Assembly (NCBI RefSeq): GCF_000378245.1
Contig: NZ_KB899498.1
Span: forward strand, 184,184 to 248,183
Direction of reading: 5' to 3'
DNA: 64,000 nt
Origin: Aromatoleum toluclasticum ATCC 700605
Lineage (GTDB): Bacteria > Pseudomonadota > Gammaproteobacteria > Burkholderiales > Rhodocyclaceae
Shown here in pieces: positions 1-8,236 of the stretch; position 1 is the first letter of the stretch, and each line of letters starts with the position of its first letter. Below the pieces are notes generated by a model that did no database searches, was not told where the DNA came from, and saw only the letters and a list, made by a program, of their open reading frames with translations. A program made the translations under genes and the position numbers.

Positions 1-1173
1 GGCATCGTAGGGCTTCAGCAAGTCCATACGGCCGGCGCGCACGAGACGCGCCCAGTCGGGATTGGCTAGCATTGCCCGGCCAACGGCGATCAGATCGAAG
101 TCGCCGCGCGTGAACATCTCCATGACTCGGTCGAGGTTCGTCACCGCGGCTTCGCGGGCCTTCTCGTCCTTTTCGAGCCGGCGGATCGTGTAGGGCACGA
201 GCTCCTGGTTGAGGCTGATCGAGCCGACCGTGATCGTCGGCAGGCCAGTGAGTTTCTTCGTCCACCCGGCGAGGTTTAGATCGCTGACGGGGAACTCTGG
301 CTCCCAGAAGCGGCGGGTCGAGCAGTGGAAGCAATCGACACCGGCGTCGGCGAGCGCCTCGAGCATGCCAGCGAGTTCGCGGGGCGTCTCGGCGAGGCGG
401 GCGCCGTAGTCCTGGATTTTCCACTGGGAATAGCGGAAGAAGATCGGGAAGTCCCGGCCGGCACGGTGGCGGCACTCCTTCACAAGCTCGACTGCGAAGC
501 GGGCGCGCGCCTTCAGCGTCGCGCCGCCGTAGCCGTCGGTCCGTCGGTTCGTCACGTGCCACAGGAACTGGTCGATCAGGTAGCCGTGCGCCGCGTGGAT
601 TTCCAGACCGTCGAAACCTAGCCGCCTGGCATCTTCCGCGGCTTGTCCGTAGATGCCGATGATCTCATCGATGGCGCGCTGGCTCATCGGCTCGGCGTAC
701 TGCTGCGGCGCTTTCATCGGTGTGCCGTCGCTCGGCTGGATGTACAGGCCGGACGGACCCTTCGACGGCAGGTGGTAGAACGGCCAGCTGCTCGGCTTGC
801 GGATCATGCCGACATGCCAAAGCTGCGGGATCATCTTCGCGCCCGCCTCCTGCACTTGGCGGGCGATGTGCTGCCAGTCGGTCAGCGGCCACAGGCTGTG
901 AAAATGCGCCTGGTCCGGCTCTGCCGGGGCGACCGGGTCGCCGACTGCGGCCGCTTCGCCGATCAGCAGTCCGGTGCCTCCCTCGGCGCGCAGCCGGTAA
1001 TAGCGTGCGAAGCTCGGGCCGAGCACGCCCCCGCGCGCCTTGCCGTGTCCCATCGCGGGCATGACGATGCGGTTTTTCAGTTCGAGGGAGCGGACGCGCA
1101 GCGGTTCGAAGAGCGGAGCGAGGTCCGGGGCGATGCGCTCATCGATCCGGACCGAATCGAGAGCTTCGGTCAT
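1..1173 (-). CDS. NADH:flavin oxidoreductase, old yellow enzyme family (C-terminus cut by window edge)
   Basis: An open frame of 391 codons starts at the ATG at 1173 and is still open at base 1. It is an FMN-binding TIM barrel of the old yellow enzyme type. Visible signs are QLWHVG near residue 117, the pair of active-site histidines in EIHAAHGYLIDQFL near residue 193, and a C-terminal FMN-phosphate stretch (ITVGSISL, then IAVGRAMLANPDW). The length suggests that only a few residues are missing. Family members reduce the C=C bond of enones or dienoyl thioesters with NAD(P)H. It is the last gene seen in a long leftward operon next to ketone-carboxylation genes, so reduction of an unsaturated cyclic ketone such as a carvone- or piperitone-like enone is a reasonable guess. 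The substrate is not shown by sequence. No 4Fe-4S cysteine motif of the long 2,4-dienoyl-CoA reductase type is seen in the part present. Confidence 0.85.
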   Translation of the reverse strand, partial: MTEALDSVRIDERIAPDLAPLFEPLRVRSLELKNRIVMPAMGHGKARGGVLGPSFARYYRLRAEGGTGLLIGEAAAVGDPVAPAEPDQAHFHSLWPLTDWQHIARQVQEAGAKMIPQLWHVGMIRKPSSWPFYHLPSKGPSGLYIQPSDGTPMKAPQQYAEPMSQRAIDEIIGIYGQAAEDARRLGFDGLEIHAAHGYLIDQFLWHVTNRRTDGYGGATLKARARFAVELVKECRHRAGRDFPIFFRYSQWKIQDYGARLAETPRELAGMLEALADAGVDCFHCSTRRFWEPEFPVSDLNLAGWTKKLTGLPTITVGSISLNQELVPYTIRRLEKDEKAREAAVTNLDRVMEMFTRGDFDLIAVGRAMLANPDWARLVRAGRMDLLKPYDA

Positions 1174-1274
1174 GGCGTTGCTTTGTCGCGGATGAGGGGA
1201 GGGTGGGGCGGGACTCGACGAGTGTGAGTCCCGCTGTGTTCGCGCGGGCCGGCGAGCCGGTGAAACGGCAGGTA

Positions 1275-2069
1275 TCAGGTATCCGCGCGTCGGAACTTGC
1301 GGAAATCCGGCTTGCGCTTTTCCATGAAGGCGGTCGCGCCTTCGGTCATTTCATCGCAGCCGGCCATGCGGGTCATCGCGAGCTTCGCGAGCTCGAACGA
1401 CGGCATCAGCATGTCGAACCAGACGTTCGCGCCGATCTTGCTCATCTCCAGGTAGGCCGGGCTGCGATCGAGCAGCGTCTCGCACCATTCCTGCACTTCG
1501 TCGTGAAGCCGTTCGTGCGGCACGACCTTGTTGACCATGCCGAGCGCGAGCGCCTCCTGCGCGGTGTATTGCTTGCACATGTAGACGATCTCGCGCGTCT
1601 TCTTCTCGCCGACGGTCAGCGCCAGCAGGTTCGTTCCACCGAAGAACGGCGAGCTGCCGATTTTCGGGCCGACCTGACCGAAGGTTGCGTGCTCAGAGGC
1701 GATCGCGAGGTCGGCGCAGATCACGACCTCGTTGCCGCCGCCGATCGCTGCGCCATTGACGGCCGCGATCACCGGTTGGCGGATGCGGCGCATCAGCGTG
1801 AGCCCGCGCACCGCGGCATCGAAGAGCTTCCGGCCTTTCTCGGGGCTGAAGTTCGTCAGGTCGGCGAGATAGCCGCCCGCGCAAAAACCCTTGTCGCCCG
1901 CACCGGTGACGACGACCACGCCGATTGTCGGGTCCTCGTGGCAGCGCTCGAGTGCGTCGGCGTACTCGGTGATCATCGCGTGATCGAAACTGTTACGACG
2001 CTCCGGGTGGTTGAATGTGATCCATGCGACGGCGCCGCGCTTTTCGAAGAGGATGTGCTCGAAGCTCAT
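1275..2069 (-). CDS. MenB/BadI-type crotonase, candidate ring-opening beta-oxoacyl-CoA hydrolase
   Basis: 264 aa crotonase-fold protein. The oxyanion-hole region GAAIGGGNEVVICADLAIAS and the following FGQVGPKIGS, then GEKKTREIVYMCKQY, are the signature block of the MenB (dihydroxynaphthoyl-CoA synthase) and BadI (2-ketocyclohexanecarboxyl-CoA hydrolase) branch, not of ordinary enoyl-CoA hydratases. The GCDEMTEGATAFMEKRKPDF tail is also typical of that branch. BadI cleaves a cyclic beta-keto acyl-CoA by reverse Dieckmann hydrolysis. Because the same operon encodes a ketone carboxylase and a CoA ligase that together would make such a beta-keto thioester, ring opening is the favoured role. It differs from the closer BadI homologue at 52276-53070, so the two probably act on different ring acids. 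36 bp separate it from the SDR upstream. Ordinary enoyl-CoA hydratase activity remains possible. Confidence 0.8.
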   Translation of the reverse strand: MSFEHILFEKRGAVAWITFNHPERRNSFDHAMITEYADALERCHEDPTIGVVVVTGAGDKGFCAGGYLADLTNFSPEKGRKLFDAAVRGLTLMRRIRQPVIAAVNGAAIGGGNEVVICADLAIASEHATFGQVGPKIGSSPFFGGTNLLALTVGEKKTREIVYMCKQYTAQEALALGMVNKVVPHERLHDEVQEWCETLLDRSPAYLEMSKIGANVWFDMLMPSFELAKLAMTRMAGCDEMTEGATAFMEKRKPDFRKFRRADT

Positions 2070-2105
2070 TGCAGTGTTTCCTATGGAAGTGGGATTGGAG
2101 GGGAG

Positions 2106-2909
2106 TCAGCGTGCGGTGTAGCCGCCGTCGGCGACGAGCTCGGCGCCGGTCATGTAGCTGGCGTCGTCGGAACAGAGGAAGAAGATCGCAGCGGCTAGCT
2201 CGTCGGGCCGCGCCATGCGACACATCGGTATTCGGTGGTTCAGGAGCTCGTCTTCGGCCGCCTTCGCGGCGTCTGGCGGCATCGTGTGGATGAACTCTTC
2301 GATCAGCGGCGTCGCGACGTAGCCGGGGTGCAGGGAATTGATCCGAATCGCATAGCCTTGGTCGGCGCAGTGGAGTGCGGCCGCCTTCGTGAAGTTGCGC
2401 ACCGCTCCCTTGCTCGCGCAGTACGCGGCGAGATTCGATTCGGCGACGAGTCCCATGATCGACGAGACATTGACGATCGCGCCCCCGTTGGCTTTCAGCA
2501 GTTCGATCGCCGCCCGCGTGCCGAGGAAGACGCTGTCGGAATTGACCGCCATCGTCTTGCGCCAGTCGTCGAACGCGGCGTCTTCTGCCGAGCCGAGCGT
2601 GAAGCTGCCGGCGTTGTTGATGACGTGGTCTACACGGCCAAAGCGCGCGACGATCGCCGTGCACACCTCCTTCCATGAGTCCTCGTGCGTGACGTCGTGC
2701 CTCGCCGCCGCCGCCGTAAAGCCTTCGGCGACGAGCTTCGCCGCTTCCTGCTCGACGAGCGACGCGTTGATGTCGGTCATGAAGACGTTCGCGCCTTCGC
2801 GCACGAAGCGCTTCGCGGCCGCGAGACCGATGCCGCGACCGGCGCCGGTGATCAGCGCGACCTTGCCCAGCAGGCGCCGGGACTGGGTTTCTGGAAGGGT
2901 GTTCTGCAT
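2106..2909 (-). CDS. Short-chain dehydrogenase/reductase (classical SDR)
   Basis: 267 aa from the ATG at 2909, chosen because GGAGGAACG lies just before it and because the open frame further upstream has no SDR homology. The Rossmann glycine motif TGAGRGIG, NNAG, the serine in NVSSIMG, the catalytic YCASK and the C-terminal ADGGY are all present, so it should be a working NAD(P)-dependent alcohol dehydrogenase or ketoreductase. The segment after YCASK (AALHCADQGYAIRINSLHPG) resembles 3-alpha/20-beta hydroxysteroid and cyclic-alcohol dehydrogenases. It lies between the MaoC hydratase and the BadI-like crotonase. Oxidation of a cyclic alcohol or of a 3-hydroxyacyl-CoA are both plausible; I cannot decide between them. 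Confidence 0.85.
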   Translation of the reverse strand: MQNTLPETQSRRLLGKVALITGAGRGIGLAAAKRFVREGANVFMTDINASLVEQEAAKLVAEGFTAAAARHDVTHEDSWKEVCTAIVARFGRVDHVINNAGSFTLGSAEDAAFDDWRKTMAVNSDSVFLGTRAAIELLKANGGAIVNVSSIMGLVAESNLAAYCASKGAVRNFTKAAALHCADQGYAIRINSLHPGYVATPLIEEFIHTMPPDAAKAAEDELLNHRIPMCRMARPDELAAAIFFLCSDDASYMTGAELVADGGYTAR

Positions 2910-2949
2910 CGTTCCTCCGGAATTTCGATGGCGGGGGGCTGAGAGGCGG

Positions 2950-3810
2950 TCAGCACGCGAGCACGGCGCGCCCGTTGTCGATGACGACGACGTCGCGCTC
3001 GATTGCGGTGCTTCGGAAGGACGCGACATTGCCGTCGAGCCAGATATCGGTGCGCAGCGTCTCCCCGGGATACACGGGAGCGCTAAACCGCAGGTTGAAG
3101 CTCGTAAGTTGCTCAGCGCGGTAGTCGCAGGTGTGCTTGATGATTTCGAAGATGACCATGCCGAAGGTGCCAAGCCCATGGAAGATCGGCTTTGGGAAGC
3201 CCGCCTTCGCCGCGAGATCCGGGTCGGCATGGATCTCGTTGTAGTCGCCGCTCAGGCGGTAGATCAGACCGGCGCGCGGGTCGATCGCGGATTCTGCGCG
3301 CAGGTCGGGATTCCTGACCGGGATCGCATGCGGTTTGGGCACGTCCTCCTTCGCGCCACCGAAGCCGCCGTTCCCGCGCAGCACCAGCGTGTGCGTCATC
3401 ACCGCAAGTGAGTCGCCGGTTGCCTTGTCGAAGAGCTCCCGGTCGATGTAGAGCAGCGCGCCCTTGCCCTCGCCCTTGTCGATGATCTTCGTCACGCGGT
3501 TCTGGCCGATCACGGTGCCCGCGGTCGGCATCGGCCGGCGCACCGTCAGCGCCTGCTCGCCGTGCAGCATCCGCACCCAGTCGATGCCGAACTCCGGTGC
3601 CTGGTACCAGAATCCGGGGCGGCACAGCACGACAGGCATCGTCGGCAGCGCCTTGAGGCCTTTTTCGTAGGTGAACTGGAGCTCATGCCGGTCCAGCGGG
3701 TCGTGGTTGAGGCCGAGCCCCAGCGCATACAGCATCGTGTCGCGCTCGGTGTAGCTCTGCTCAATCGGCTCAAACGGGTAGTTGAGGACTTTTTCGTAAT
3801 CGAGTGCCAT
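2950..3810 (-). CDS. Two-hotdog MaoC-type (R)-enoyl-CoA hydratase, peroxisomal hydratase-2 type
   Basis: 286 aa from the ATG at 3810. It has two hotdog domains. The C-terminal one carries the hydratase-2 signature YRLSGDYNEIHADP, with the catalytic Asp and His, followed by GFPKPIFHGLGTFG. This layout matches the hydratase-2 part of multifunctional enzyme type 2, which adds water to trans-2-enoyl-CoA to give the (3R)-hydroxy product. The neighbour encoded just upstream at 3849-4757 looks like the dehydrogenase half of the same enzyme, so the two together probably perform the middle steps of beta-oxidation of a branched acyl-CoA. No signal peptide or membrane segment is visible, so it should be cytoplasmic. 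Confidence 0.88.
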   Translation of the reverse strand: MALDYEKVLNYPFEPIEQSYTERDTMLYALGLGLNHDPLDRHELQFTYEKGLKALPTMPVVLCRPGFWYQAPEFGIDWVRMLHGEQALTVRRPMPTAGTVIGQNRVTKIIDKGEGKGALLYIDRELFDKATGDSLAVMTHTLVLRGNGGFGGAKEDVPKPHAIPVRNPDLRAESAIDPRAGLIYRLSGDYNEIHADPDLAAKAGFPKPIFHGLGTFGMVIFEIIKHTCDYRAEQLTSFNLRFSAPVYPGETLRTDIWLDGNVASFRSTAIERDVVVIDNGRAVLAC

Positions 3811-3848
3811 GGACGTTCTTCCCGGGGCGGTTTGAGAGGACGACGAAG

Positions 3849-4757
3849 TCAGGGGTTGGTGACGGTGCCGCGATCGATGCCGGCGTTCGGTCGTGCCGCG
3901 CCGATCATTTCGAGCACGCGCGGACCGAGGCCGACGGGCGTCTCGGCAGCCGGCATCGTCGGGCCGTGCTGCCAGCCTTCGATGACCGAATAGCCGTAGC
4001 CCCAGGCTTCGAACACACGACCGGTGACGTCGCGCGACTCGGGGCTCGCGAGCCACGTGACGAGCGGCGCGATCCAGCGCGGGTTGCGGTGGATCAGCTC
4101 GTCCTCGGTGTAGTCGCGCACGCCCTCGGTCAGCCGAGTCGTCGCGCGCGGCGCCACCGCGTTCGCGGTGACGCCGTAGCCGGCTCCGGCCATCTCCTTG
4201 GCGAGGATCACCGTGAACATCGCGATGCCGGCCTTGGCGGCGCCGTAGTTGCATTGCCCGACGTTGCCGAAGAGGCCCGAATGGGACGTTGTATTGATGA
4301 CGCGCGCGTCGTTGGATTCGCCGGCCTTCTTGCGCGCGCGCCAGTAGGCGGTGGCGTGGCGCGTGGGCGCAGCCGTGCCCTTCAGGTGCACTTTGATGAC
4401 GGAGTCCCACTCGTCCTCGTCCATTGCTGCGAGCATCCGGTCGCGCAGGATGCCGGCGTTGTTGATCAGCACGTCGAGCCGGCCGAAGGTGTCGACCGCC
4501 TGCTCGACGAGCGCCTTCGCGCCCGCCCAGCTCGACACGTCATTACCATTTGCAATCGCCTCGCCGCCGCGCCGGCGGATCTCCTCGACCACTTGTTGGG
4601 CGGGGCTCGCGTCGACGCCCGTGCCCGCAGGGGCGGTGCCAAGGTCGTTGACGACGACCCTCGCGCCTTGGTCAGCTAGCATTAATGCATATTCGCGGCC
4701 GACCCCGCGGCCTGCGCCGGTGACGATCGCGACGCGTCCTTCACAAAGTCTGCTCAT
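3849..4757 (-). CDS. SDR of the HSD17B4 / MFE-2 type, probable (3R)-hydroxyacyl-CoA dehydrogenase
   Basis: 302 aa from the ATG at 4757. The N-terminus GRVAIVTGAGRGVGREYAL followed by VVVNDLG is characteristic of the dehydrogenase domain of peroxisomal multifunctional enzyme 2 and its bacterial relatives. NNAG, the serine in NTTSHSG and the catalytic YGAAK are present. It would oxidise a (3R)-3-hydroxyacyl-CoA with NAD+. It pairs with the hydratase-2 protein downstream (38 bp gap) and follows the CoA ligase (42 bp gap). The shine-dalgarno region is weak, so translation may depend on coupling. A steroid- or terpenoid-alcohol dehydrogenase role is possible but less likely, given the adjacent hydratase. 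Confidence 0.82.
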   Translation of the reverse strand: MSRLCEGRVAIVTGAGRGVGREYALMLADQGARVVVNDLGTAPAGTGVDASPAQQVVEEIRRRGGEAIANGNDVSSWAGAKALVEQAVDTFGRLDVLINNAGILRDRMLAAMDEDEWDSVIKVHLKGTAAPTRHATAYWRARKKAGESNDARVINTTSHSGLFGNVGQCNYGAAKAGIAMFTVILAKEMAGAGYGVTANAVAPRATTRLTEGVRDYTEDELIHRNPRWIAPLVTWLASPESRDVTGRVFEAWGYGYSVIEGWQHGPTMPAAETPVGLGPRVLEMIGAARPNAGIDRGTVTNP

Positions 4758-4799
4758 ATCGTTCACACCCAAAGGTCCAAGGAATCGGCGCCGCACACG

Positions 4800-6491
4800 T
4801 TAAGCATGGCTTCGGTTCTTGCGCGCGAGCTCGTCGCGCAGCTGGTAGCCCGCCTGCACGCGGTCCCAGGTGGCCGGTGTGACGCCAGCGACCCGCAGGA
4901 GGTTCTTCTGGATCTTCTCGTTCGGCGTGCGCGGGAAGTTGTCCATGAATTCGAGGTACCGCGGCACGGCGAACGCCGGCAGCCGCTGTTCGCACCATTC
5001 CAGCAGCGCCTCCGGGCGGACGGATTGTCCGGGGTGCAGCACGATGCAGGCTTTCACTTCGTCCTCGCCGCCCATGGCCTCCTTCACCGCGATGACGGCA
5101 ACATCGGCGACGGCCGGGTGCTCGCGGATCGGCGCCTCGACCTCGTACGAGGAAATGTTCTCGCCGCGACGGCGCAGCGCGTCCTTGAGGCGATCGACGA
5201 AGTAGTACCAGCCGTCGGCATCGCGGCGCATGCCGTCGCCGGTGTGGAACCACAGGTTGCGCCAAGCCTCGGCCGACTTCTCGGGCATGCCGACGTAGCC
5301 GGCGTTGATCGTCCAGGGTTGCTTGTGCCGCAGTACGAGCTCGCCGATCTCGCCGACCGGCACTTCCTCGTCGGTCTCCGGATCGACGATGCGCACATCG
5401 AACCACTGGTCGAGCAGCAGTCCCGCCGCGCCGCGCGGCCGGTCCGGGGCGAGGGCCGTCGGCGTCATGATCGGGCAGCAGATCTCGGTCTGGCCGAAGC
5501 CTTCGACGAAGTGGCGCACGCCGAAGCGCTCGGTGAACTCGTCGAGGATGCCGTACGGCGTCGGCGCAGCGAGGATGCGGCGCAGCCGGTGCGTCTTGTC
5601 GCGCGGCGTCGGCGGCTGGGCGAAGACGAACGGCAGCACGACGCCAAGCGAGTTTGTCACCGTCGCGCCGCTCGAATGCAGCCGGTCAACCCATTGTGTT
5701 GCGCTGAACCGTTCATACAGGACGCAGCGCGCGCCGGCGATCATCGACGGATACACCGTCAGCAGCTGCGCGTTGGCGTGGAACAGCGGGAAAGCCGTCA
5801 TGTAGACATCTTCCTGACCGATGTCCAACGCGCGCACGTCAATCTCGGAGAAGAGATAGAGTTGCGCATGTGGCATCGTCACGCCCTTGGATAAGCCGGT
5901 CGTCCCCGACGTGAACATGATCGCGCCGATGTCCTGCGGCCGGACGACGACGTCAAGGTTGCCGCTGTCGTCGTCGAAGAGGTCGGCGAAGGCGTGCACC
6001 TCGCAGCTACCGACCGCTGGCAGCTGCTCAGGCCGCTTGCCGTCGCGCGACCACACGACGACGCGGTTGACCGCCGGCATCGCGCCGATGCTTGCGCGCA
6101 CCGCGTCAAGAAGCTCGGCGTCGGCGATGATCGTCTCGGCTTTGCAGAGGTTCACCTGGTGCTCGAGGAAGCTGCCCTTGTACGCGGTGTTGATGGGCGC
6201 CTCGATCGCGCCTAGCTTGTTCAGCGCGAACCAGCTGAAGAGGTAATCGAGGCTGTTCGGCATGAAAAGCACGGCGCAGTCGCCGCGGCTGATGCCGAGC
6301 CGTTGCAGCCCGCGGGCAAGGCGATTCGCGCGCGCGTTCGCCTCCCGGTACGTGTATTCCGGGCCGTCGTCCTCCCACTTGATGAAGGGGCGGTCGCCGA
6401 GCGCCTTCGCCTGGTGCTCGAGCACGCGCGGAAGCGTCCATTGCGACGGCGGAAAAGTGGGTGTGAATTCGGGAAAGGTCTGCGCGGTCAT
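4800..6491 (-). CDS. AMP-forming acyl-CoA synthetase (ANL superfamily)
   Basis: 563 aa from the ATG at 6491; a longer in-frame start at 6542 adds an unlikely leader. ANL core motifs are in order: the phosphate loop MFTSGTTGLSKGV, the aromatic-rich FPLFHANAQ segment, the FGQTE adenine motif, WFHTGDG, and the hinge/C-domain VDRLKDALRRRGENISSYEVE. The catalytic lysine region NEKIQKNLLR is at the end. It forms an acyl-AMP and then the CoA thioester. The protein resembles the crotonobetaine / branched-acid CoA-ligase branch. In this operon it is the natural candidate to activate the carboxylic acid made by the five-subunit carboxylase before the BadI-like hydrolase acts. The exact acid cannot be read from sequence. 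Confidence 0.88.
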   Translation of the reverse strand: MTAQTFPEFTPTFPPSQWTLPRVLEHQAKALGDRPFIKWEDDGPEYTYREANARANRLARGLQRLGISRGDCAVLFMPNSLDYLFSWFALNKLGAIEAPINTAYKGSFLEHQVNLCKAETIIADAELLDAVRASIGAMPAVNRVVVWSRDGKRPEQLPAVGSCEVHAFADLFDDDSGNLDVVVRPQDIGAIMFTSGTTGLSKGVTMPHAQLYLFSEIDVRALDIGQEDVYMTAFPLFHANAQLLTVYPSMIAGARCVLYERFSATQWVDRLHSSGATVTNSLGVVLPFVFAQPPTPRDKTHRLRRILAAPTPYGILDEFTERFGVRHFVEGFGQTEICCPIMTPTALAPDRPRGAAGLLLDQWFDVRIVDPETDEEVPVGEIGELVLRHKQPWTINAGYVGMPEKSAEAWRNLWFHTGDGMRRDADGWYYFVDRLKDALRRRGENISSYEVEAPIREHPAVADVAVIAVKEAMGGEDEVKACIVLHPGQSVRPEALLEWCEQRLPAFAVPRYLEFMDNFPRTPNEKIQKNLLRVAGVTPATWDRVQAGYQLRDELARKNRSHA

Positions 6492-6548
6492 GATTGCTCG
6501 CTGCGTAAGATTCGATTCGTCGGTTCGAGGCCGTTCGCGCAAGCGCCG

Positions 6549-7343
6549 TCAGGCGGCGAAGTAGCCGCCGTCGATCGACAGTTCGATGCCGGTGATCCAC
6601 CGCGCCGCGTCCGACGCGAGGTAGCGCACGCCGTTGGCGATGTCCTGCGGGCGACCGAAGCCGATCAGGTGGGCGCCGAGGAAAGCCTGCTCGGCCGTGG
6701 CTTCGTCGGGCATCAGGCCGAGCCTCACGTAGTCGTTGAGAGTCTTGACGCCCATCTCGGTCTTGATCAGCCCTGGGTGGATCGAATTGACACGGATGCC
6801 GTAACCGAGCCGGCCGCATTCGACGGCCGCGGCCTTCGACAGCAGGCGTACGGCGCCTTTCGACGAACAGTACGCGCCGAGCCCGAGCGAGCCCTTCAAC
6901 CCGGCGCCAGAAGAGATGTTGACGATCGAGCCGCCGCGCCCCGAGGCCCCCCCCGGCTTCATCGCGCGAATCGCGTGCTTGACGCCGAGGAACACGCCGC
7001 TGACGTTGATCTTCAGTGTCCGGTCGAACTCCTCGAGCGTGCAGTTCTCGAGCAGCGACGTCGTTTCGATACCGGCGTTGTTGACGACGACATCGATGCC
7101 GCCGAAGCGCTCGACCGCGGCGGCGATGGCCGCTTCCCAATCCGCCTCGCGTGTCACGTCAAGATGGACGAACAGCGCGTTCGCGCCGATGCGGTCGGCC
7201 ATCTGCGCTCCCTCACCGTCGAGCACGTCGGCGATGACAACCTTCGCGCCACCCGCATGTAGCGCTTCAGCGGTCGCCGCGCCGAGTCCGCGCGCGCTGC
7301 CGCTGATCAGGGCGACCTTGCCGTCGAGTTGGAATTCGTTCAT
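6549..7343 (-). CDS. Short-chain dehydrogenase/reductase (classical SDR)
   Basis: 264 aa from the ATG at 7343, preceded by AGGAGAC. All classical SDR elements are present: SGSARGLG, the NNAG motif (VVNNAGIETTS), the serine in NISSGAG, the catalytic YCSSK and a terminal IDGGYFAA. Like the SDR at 2106-2909 it resembles 3-alpha/20-beta hydroxysteroid or cyclopentanol/menthol-type dehydrogenases. Position is suggestive: it directly follows the carboxylase genes and precedes the CoA ligase, so it may supply the ketone substrate by oxidising a cyclic secondary alcohol. Reduction of a later intermediate is the alternative. Confidence 0.85.
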   Translation of the reverse strand: MNEFQLDGKVALISGSARGLGAATAEALHAGGAKVVIADVLDGEGAQMADRIGANALFVHLDVTREADWEAAIAAAVERFGGIDVVVNNAGIETTSLLENCTLEEFDRTLKINVSGVFLGVKHAIRAMKPGGASGRGGSIVNISSGAGLKGSLGLGAYCSSKGAVRLLSKAAAVECGRLGYGIRVNSIHPGLIKTEMGVKTLNDYVRLGLMPDEATAEQAFLGAHLIGFGRPQDIANGVRYLASDAARWITGIELSIDGGYFAA

Positions 7344-7408
7344 GTCGTCTCCTCGAGTTTCGAATGGGTCCGTTGTTGGGGCAGGGGATAGGTGAGAGGG
7401 CGGCGCGA

Positions 7409-8236
7409 TCAGCGCAATGTCGCGAGTCGCTCGAGCGTGGTCTCGGGGACGGCGTCCGCGGGGATCTCGACGAAGCGGAAGCCGCCCGGGGGAACTTCCG
7501 GTGCGGCCTCGCCGCTCCAGAACGCCAGCGAAACCGCAAGCCCGGTGGGCAGCGCGTCTGCGGACTTCGGCGCGATGCAGAAGGCGAGGCCATCCGCCGA
7601 TACGTCGAGTGGGCCGGGGCTGCGCAGCCCGCATTCCCAGCGGTAGTGCGCGGCGAGGTTGAGCACCGAGCGGTAGGCTTCGAGCGCGCCGGTGGTGGTC
7701 GGTGCATCCGACTCCTCCAGCAGCAGCACGTCAAGTTCGGTGTCGCCGAAGCTGCGCACGAAATCCGCGACGTACATCGCCGCGTCGTCCGCCAGTTCGT
7801 CGCCGACGTCGACCGTTTCGCCGTGCGCCGCGAGGTACGCCTCCGCGACCCATCGCCGCGGCGAAGGCAGCACCAGCGCGAGCGGCGCGTTGCGGTAGCT
7901 CGCGCGCAGCCCCCGCAGAATCTCGCCAATGTGGTCGCGCAGCGCGTCGGTAGCGAGCAGCGTTTTCAGTGGGGCGACGGCGCGCTTCTTCGTCCCCATC
8001 GCCTCGACGAGGTCCTCGTCATGTGCGAGCCACGCTTCGGCGATAGGTTCAACCGGCAGTGCGACGACGTCCGACTTCAATAGCCCCTGGGCCTTGCGGT
8101 GCCACGCGACGACCTCGGCCGCGTCGAGCCAGGCCACCGTGCCGTCGGCGAGAAGCCGCTCGGCGTACGCGGTCGCCTCGACCCACAGCACGCGTTTGCC
8201 CGACGCCAGTAGTTCGGCAAGCCGGCCCATGATCAT
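7409..8236 (-). CDS. Putative small subunit of ketone carboxylase (ApcE-like position)
   Basis: 275 aa, about 30 kDa. The start overlaps the stop of the HyuB-like gene by four bases (ATGA), which indicates translational coupling. I do not recognise a catalytic motif; the sequence is rich in Ala and Leu and looks cytoplasmic. Its identity rests on context: acetophenone carboxylase of Aromatoleum aromaticum has five subunits of roughly 70, 15, 87, 75 and 34 kDa (ApcA-E), and this is the fifth gene behind four clear homologues of the others. In the known enzyme the fifth subunit is loosely bound and required for activity. It could still be an unrelated coupled protein, which a structure or profile comparison would settle. 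Confidence 0.6.
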   Translation of the reverse strand: MIMGRLAELLASGKRVLWVEATAYAERLLADGTVAWLDAAEVVAWHRKAQGLLKSDVVALPVEPIAEAWLAHDEDLVEAMGTKKRAVAPLKTLLATDALRDHIGEILRGLRASYRNAPLALVLPSPRRWVAEAYLAAHGETVDVGDELADDAAMYVADFVRSFGDTELDVLLLEESDAPTTTGALEAYRSVLNLAAHYRWECGLRSPGPLDVSADGLAFCIAPKSADALPTGLAVSLAFWSGEAAPEVPPGGFRFVEIPADAVPETTLERLATLR

